From: Tieghemiomyces parasiticus
Lineage: Eukaryota > Kickxellomycota > Dimargaritomycetes > Dimargaritales > Dimargaritaceae
Direction: 5' to 3'
DNA length: 36,095 bases
Assembly (NCBI GenBank): GCA_027575765.1
Contig: JANBPT010000433.1
Span: forward strand, 1 to 36,095
Both the position numbers and the translations under genes were made by a program. The stretch's first letter is position 1. The number at the start of each line of letters is the position of its first letter. Positions 31,493-36,095 of the stretch are shown one piece after another. The notes beneath the pieces are model-generated. The model searched no databases and was not told the DNA's origin. It saw only the letters and a program-made list of their open reading frames with translations.

Positions 31493-32473
31493 ATGCTGGA
31501 CGCCACCGCTGACACTCCCAGTTTACTGGTGATCGTACTTGACATTAGCCCGTTCGCGTGGGCCCGTTCGCCCGTGGCCTTTCCCGACGCCTTGAAGCAG
31601 TGTCTAGCCTTTATGAATGCGTATCTAGCCCTAAAGCACGACAACTTGCTAGCCGTCCTGGCGGCGTCCGACAAGGGCTGTGACTACCTGTACCCTACTG
31701 CGGAGTCGGAACCCGCGGCACCCCCTGGGGAGTCCCCCACCAGCGATCTGCCGGACGGCAACCTCTACCAGCGCTTCAAACACCTGGACGACCAGATCCT
31801 GGCCCGCCTGCGGCAGCTGATGATCGCTCCGGAACCCGAAGGTAGCCTGCCGGTGCCGGCCGTACGGCTGACCGCCGCCTTATCCCGCGCCTTGGCCTAC
31901 ATCAACCGCCTTACCCACGGCGACAACCCCGTCCCGTTGCAGCCGCGGATCCTGGTCGTGTCGGCCTCGGCGGACTCCTCGGCCCAGTACATTCAGATGA
32001 TGAACTGCATATTCGCCTGTCAGAAGCTCGGCGTGCCCATGGACGCCTGCCAGGTCTATGGAGACGACTCGGCCTTTTTACAGCAGGCCGCGAGTATCAC
32101 TGGCGGGGTCTACGTACGATTGGCCCACCCACGGGGTCTGCTCGAGTACCTCATGTTCACCTTCCTTCCCGACCGTTTCGCCCGCCAGTACCTTGTGACC
32201 CCGGAGCAAGGTAGCGTGGACTTTAGGGCGGCGTGTTTCTGCCACAAGCGCGTCGTGGACGTGGGCTACGTCTGCCCGGTTTGCCTCTCCATTTTTTGCA
32301 GCTTTTCCCCCGTCTGCTCCACCTGCCGTACCAAGTTTGCCTTCACGCACCTGGCCCCCAGCGGTCGACCGGCCCGACTCCTGCGGGGCCGGAGTGGGCG
32401 TCACCGGGCTGACTCGCGCGGCCTCCCTGCTGCCGCATCCGGTGGACCTCAACCCGCCTCGCCTGCAGTATGA
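31493..32473 (+). CDS. TFB4: TFIIH subunit TFB4/p34 (GTF2H3)
   Basis: Single exon, 326 residues from the first ATG at 31493 (the frame extends upstream only from TTG). The N-terminal two thirds is a von Willebrand A-like domain: LLVIVLDISPFAW, ALSRALAYINR, RILVVSASADSSAQYIQMMN, IFACQKLGVPMDACQVYG, FLQQAASITGGVYV. A C-terminal zinc-binding module follows (FRAACFCHKR, VGYVCPVCLSIFC, PVCSTCRTKF). These are characteristic of p34/Tfb4, the structural partner of p44/Ssl1 in the core of TFIIH, which acts in RNA polymerase II initiation and nucleotide excision repair. After the zinc module is a basic, Pro/Ala-rich tail of about 40 residues with no known counterpart in the family. Human p34 is 308 residues. 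Confidence 0.95.
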   Translation: MLDATADTPSLLVIVLDISPFAWARSPVAFPDALKQCLAFMNAYLALKHDNLLAVLAASDKGCDYLYPTAESEPAAPPGESPTSDLPDGNLYQRFKHLDDQILARLRQLMIAPEPEGSLPVPAVRLTAALSRALAYINRLTHGDNPVPLQPRILVVSASADSSAQYIQMMNCIFACQKLGVPMDACQVYGDDSAFLQQAASITGGVYVRLAHPRGLLEYLMFTFLPDRFARQYLVTPEQGSVDFRAACFCHKRVVDVGYVCPVCLSIFCSFSPVCSTCRTKFAFTHLAPSGRPARLLRGRSGRHRADSRGLPAAASGGPQPASPAV

Positions 32474-35400
32474 CCGCTAGCCGCCGGGTAGCTACTTGTA
32501 CAACAGATACGATAAAAGTCTTAAACCCATGAGTCAAGTCTCGCACTTTGTGTGTCCGGCCCATACTTATTATCCAAAAGAGAGTTTGGTAGGTAAATGG
32601 ATGCTTCAATGGAGAGGGAGAGGCTAGCTGAGAGGGGAGGAGGGGACGCATCCTCTGCTCCGAGAGTCGGGGGACGTGAGCGGTGGAAATTGGTGCATCA
32701 ACATATGGCTGGCGAGTCTATACCTTTGTCTTGCGGGTTCCCGCGCCTGGTATGTCGAACCCTGAATTCCCGGTCCAGGGTGGTTGAGGTGACCCCCCGC
32801 TCCCACGCACATACGCTAGATGCCCACTCGTCATGGAGGTATACACCGTCAAAGGTCGAACGGTCGATGGAAAGCGCCATTTGCCAGCTGCACACTAAAT
32901 ACCCCATGTTTACTATATACTACATTTAGTAAACTGGCCCGTGGCCCACCTCAGTTGGCGTCCTTGCCTCTTTGCAACTTCCCCCCCCAAAAAAAAACTA
33001 CACAACTTGTCACTGCTTTACTGCGACCAGCGGGGTGGTCTCTGTCATCAGCCCGCCTCACCGGGCTAATGCTGGGTGTGGAGTATTTCCTAATTGATTA
33101 GGCCGCCTATCGGTAAGGATGGTACGGCCAAGCGCCCTGATGCCTTCCACCGGGCTTCGCATTGGCGGACGCCATATAAGGACCCTACTCACATCAACCA
33201 TGACTCCTTTTCATACCAGCCACGCAGGATAAAGGACGGGGTTAAGGGGTGATGTGCATCATCCACCAGGGGCGGCCGAGGGGTAGATCGTTTATAAAAC
33301 TGGCCAATGAGATGGATCCACATTTCAGAGGGCCACGGGACATGGTGGGAATATTGGTGCATTGGGAGCCTTACCAGAACTTACCAGACTGTGCGACGAT
33401 ACCGGTAGTCGGAGCAGATCGAACGGGCCGAGTTATCCGTTGCGTGTAGATATTCCAGTCAATTAATGCTGTAGAGACAATTAGTGTCGTAATGATGGGT
33501 CAGGTATGGCGAGCAACCAAGGCTGTGGGTTACGGGGTAATGGCACTGTGGCGACACATCGTGGTCAACAGTCGTAGTAGGCCAGCAAAAACATCACACT
33601 GGCACTGTCGTATTAATGGATGTAGCATTGCCTACAAGTGATTTGGCCGTAGCTAATCAACATGTTAAAGCGTCAATGGTCATATCCTCTATTAAAACGA
33701 TGAGAAAGTGGCGCTGGCTGTGCACTGGCCCCGCCGATAACACTTCACCGTATCACTGTCAGCGGTCGCATAGTTACCCGATGGCAGTATTGGGTTTTAC
33801 AGCACAATGCTGATGTCCGCCCTTACGGATTTCCCCGTCCCATTCTCTCCCCTCCTGTCTTTTCCACCTGGTCCACCAGACGAGGGGGGTGGTGCGCATA
33901 GAGCCCTCCCCCCTTCCATTTTATGTGTCTCCCGTATATGCCCCTACAACCTCCTAATACCACGCCTGATTCGAGTGTCGACTGGGTTCGGACTATATAA
34001 ACCTAGGCTCCGCCGTAAATCTCCTCGGCCGCTTTTCAGCTTTCCCCCCATTCGTTACCTCCCTACCAGCTTACGGCCTGTAGCCCGCATTCTGTATCAC
34101 GGCTTAATTTCGCCCCTCTCCTCCGCCGCCACGACGACCGCACTAATTTCTCCCGCCCCGGCCCTCTGACTGCTCCTCCTCGACCCCTTAGCTACACCAC
34201 GCCTTGCCTACCTCCTTCCTCCCCTGGCCACTACTGCAACCGGCCTTGACCACCACCTCACACCCCCCCTCCCGCGGTTTGTTTATACCTTCTCCGTGGA
34301 GCCTCGCTGCCCACCCCACGAATCCCCCGTGCATTTGCCACCTTTTACGCTCCGCCACCGGCACTGTACAGCCGTCCACCGTGCCCGACTCTCCAAGTAC
34401 CGTGACACGGCCCCCCCCTGCCCTAGCCAACCTTCCCTTCGTACACAAACGGCCCCGCCGCTAACCCGTTCGCCGGGCCCCGTCCACCCTCCTGGTTACA
34501 CGATCCCAGACTTCCCGCCTTCTGACTCAAGAACACCTCGCTCCCTAACCGCACCGAACCCTTTCCTTCTCCGCCTTGCTAGTCGTCTCTAATAGCACGC
34601 GGCTGTAACTATTCGTTTCTTCTCCCCATTCCCGCATAGCGTGTCCAACCTGCCTCGGACACCACTCTTCGTCCGGCCCGCCAGGCACAGCGTCCACGTC
34701 CCCACTCACTGCATTAGGTAAGCAAATCGTGCCACGGCCCACTCTATCTTGGCCATGACGTCGTCGGCCGTATATTGTTGGCGGCGGTCGGACTGGCAAG
34801 CGTGGTCAGTGCTGAGCACCCCTCCCCTCCCTCCCTCCCTATGCAGTGGTCGTAGTTTGACTCTATCACGGACTAGCAGGGCCATTCTGCGAGGGATACA
34901 CGTGCAGAGACCGGGCGAAGGAGGAGGAGGAAGGGGGAGGGAAATGGACTGAGCTGCCAGCTACCACCATCGGCGTACCTCGGAGACTTCGGTGGTCGCA
35001 TAATCGGGGACAACCCGAGGTGATACGACCAGGTGGGGGGAGTATTCACTGTTGCCACGGGCTTGGCAGTGGCCGTCTTGCCCCCCCCGCCAAGCTGCTC
35101 AGTGTGCTCACCGTCCATCCGCGAGCCGCCACGTCGTGGCTGTTGTGCCCCCCCAGCTCACATGATCCGCCCACCCCCACACTTGTCAAATCTGGTTCGC
35201 TAACGATTGTTCTCACCTGGTCTCCCCCTCCGCTGCTGTCTATCGCATACCGTCGGAACCTTCTTTGCGCCCAACGCCGTGGGTCTACCCAATCCTGACG
35301 CTCGCTACCCGTGGTCCCGGACCCAACGCCTGCCTTCCCTTCACCACACCTCACCACCCCCGGTCGCTGCGCACTCCCCCTTACCCTGTCCGTGTAACCC

Positions 35401-36020
35401 TCCCGCCGACCCATTGTGTTGGTTGTGACGCTATCCATCGAACGGGCCTTTTCCGATCCCACGCCATCCCCTGCCACCCTTGCTGGACGGCGACCTCCCC
35501 GTTTCCTCCATACCCACCTTTGCCTCTTGCAGACACCCGATTCCAACTCTACGCTCGTCTCCCCTTCCCCTCCGTGCTTCTCCGACCGCCTGACCCCCGC
35601 ATCCTCCGCTACGCACCCGGTTCGCAGAGGTCGTTTCGCTCCCCCCTCCCTCACCCACCCCATCCTTTGTCGTCCACTCGCACTGGTCCCTCAAAGCCAG
35701 ACCACCCCTCGCCATACAGCTGTCACTGTTCCGCGCAACGATTGTCTAGATCGTCGCTTCTCTTTCCACTTCCCTCTCCCCCCCCCTGCTGCTGGACCAC
35801 TCGTATACTTCCTCGCGGTTCGCCTTTAACTGGCCTCTCAGTCTGTCAATCCTCCGGACGTTTCCCCACCCCCTCCACCTTCCTGCACCTCCACACTGCT
35901 GGGCGTGAGCTCCCAGGCCCTTCACCTCTCCCTCCTTCCTGCTGACCACCGGCTTGACTGAACCCTTGCGGCACATAATTATTACCTGACGTTCTCTCTT
36001 TTACATATTACTTTATCGCC
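32474..36020. other. long region without a recognisable gene; right 2.2 kb pyrimidine-rich
   Basis: About 3.5 kb. From 32474 to 33800 the base composition is mixed and no open frame has gene-like content. From about 33820 to 36000 the plus strand is strongly C/T-rich, and open frames up to 226 residues are low-complexity Pro/Ser/Leu. A TATATAA at 33994 opens this stretch. A good donor, GTAAGC at 34718, and the acceptor CCTCTTGCAG ending at 35531 would allow a leader intron. The simplest reading is a very long promoter and leader for the gene at the right edge. Confidence 0.5.
33994..34000 (+). promoter_or_regulatory. TATA box at the start of the pyrimidine-rich region
   Basis: TATATAA in GACTATATAAACC, at the border where the C/T-rich sequence begins, about 2 kb before the next start codon. 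The downstream sequence CTTTTCAGCTTTCCCCCC fits a fungal initiator region. Confidence 0.4.
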
Positions 36021-36095
36021 ATGCACCCTTCTCACGGCACCGCCTTCACCTACCCAGCGTGGGCAGCCCCGCCATACACCGGGCAGGCGGCGCAC
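36021..36095 (+). CDS. N-terminus of an unidentified gene cut by the window edge
   Basis: An ATG at 36021 with reasonable context (TATCGCCATGC) opens a frame of 25 codons to the window end, coding an N-terminus that begins MHPSHGTAFTYPAWAAPPY. It follows directly on the C/T-rich leader-like stretch. The composition (His, Pro, Gly, Ala, Tyr) would suit a disordered start of a regulatory protein, but there is no motif to name it. Confidence 0.4.
   Translation, partial: MHPSHGTAFTYPAWAAPPYTGQAAH

Noticed and set aside
35046..35945. Open frames of 205 (-) and 226 (+) residues near the right edge
   Set aside because: They overlap each other in a C/T-biased region, are low complexity (Pro/Ser or Gly/Arg) and have no domain signatures.
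1..36095. CRISPR arrays, transposons, viral or plasmid genes
   Set aside because: No direct-repeat array with spacers, no transposase or reverse transcriptase motifs, no terminal repeats and no viral hallmark genes were seen on either strand.

Overview
The window looks like nuclear DNA of a fungus, probably an early-diverging, GC-rich lineage. The genes are densely packed, with many short introns (about 100-180 bases) that have GTAAGT-type donors and pyrimidine-AG acceptors. The protein set is broadly eukaryotic: HOPS subunit, CLN3, exosome, TFIIH, cyclin L, Nse2, V-ATPase. My guess is Zoopagomycota/Kickxellomycotina, perhaps Dimargaritales; this is an inference from style and content, with no database support. 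I see no virus, transposon, tRNA, rRNA or CRISPR array.

I reconstructed 15 complete protein-coding genes and the first codons of a sixteenth. All exon joins keep the reading frame. Several products come out at the length I recall for human orthologues (VPS18 969 residues against about 973; CLN3 436 against 438). From left to right: a PPR-like protein (-), a Bem46/ABHD13 hydrolase (-), VPS18 (-), a CC1-box coiled-coil protein resembling dynein adaptors (+), CLN3/BTN1 (+), methylthioribulose-1-phosphate dehydratase (-), exosome subunit RRP40 (-), a STIMATE/TMEM110-type membrane protein (+), an STK19 homologue (+), V-ATPase subunit c (+), an endophilin-like BAR-SH3 protein with a Cys-rich tail (+), cyclin L without an RS tail (-), the SUMO ligase NSE2/MMS21 (+), a two-LIM protein (+), TFIIH subunit TFB4/p34 (+), and a truncated gene at the right edge (+). 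The right edge is preceded by about 3.5 kb without a recognisable gene, whose last 2.2 kb is strongly pyrimidine-rich.

Two functional themes recur. One is the vacuole/endolysosome and membrane traffic: VPS18, CLN3, V-ATPase c, a STIMATE-like protein, endophilin and the possible dynein adaptor. The other is transcription and DNA repair: STK19, TFB4, NSE2, cyclin L. Fungal neighbours need not be co-regulated, so these groupings may be chance.

The observation most worth checking is the CC1-box coiled-coil gene at 8538-10132, a possible fungal relative of BICDR/HAP1/TRAK/Spindly dynein adaptors. Next are the Cys-rich tail on the BAR-SH3 protein, the STK19 homologue, the 24- and 26-base microexons in the dehydratase gene, and an unused consensus splice donor in LIM2 at the place where LIM1 has a real intron.
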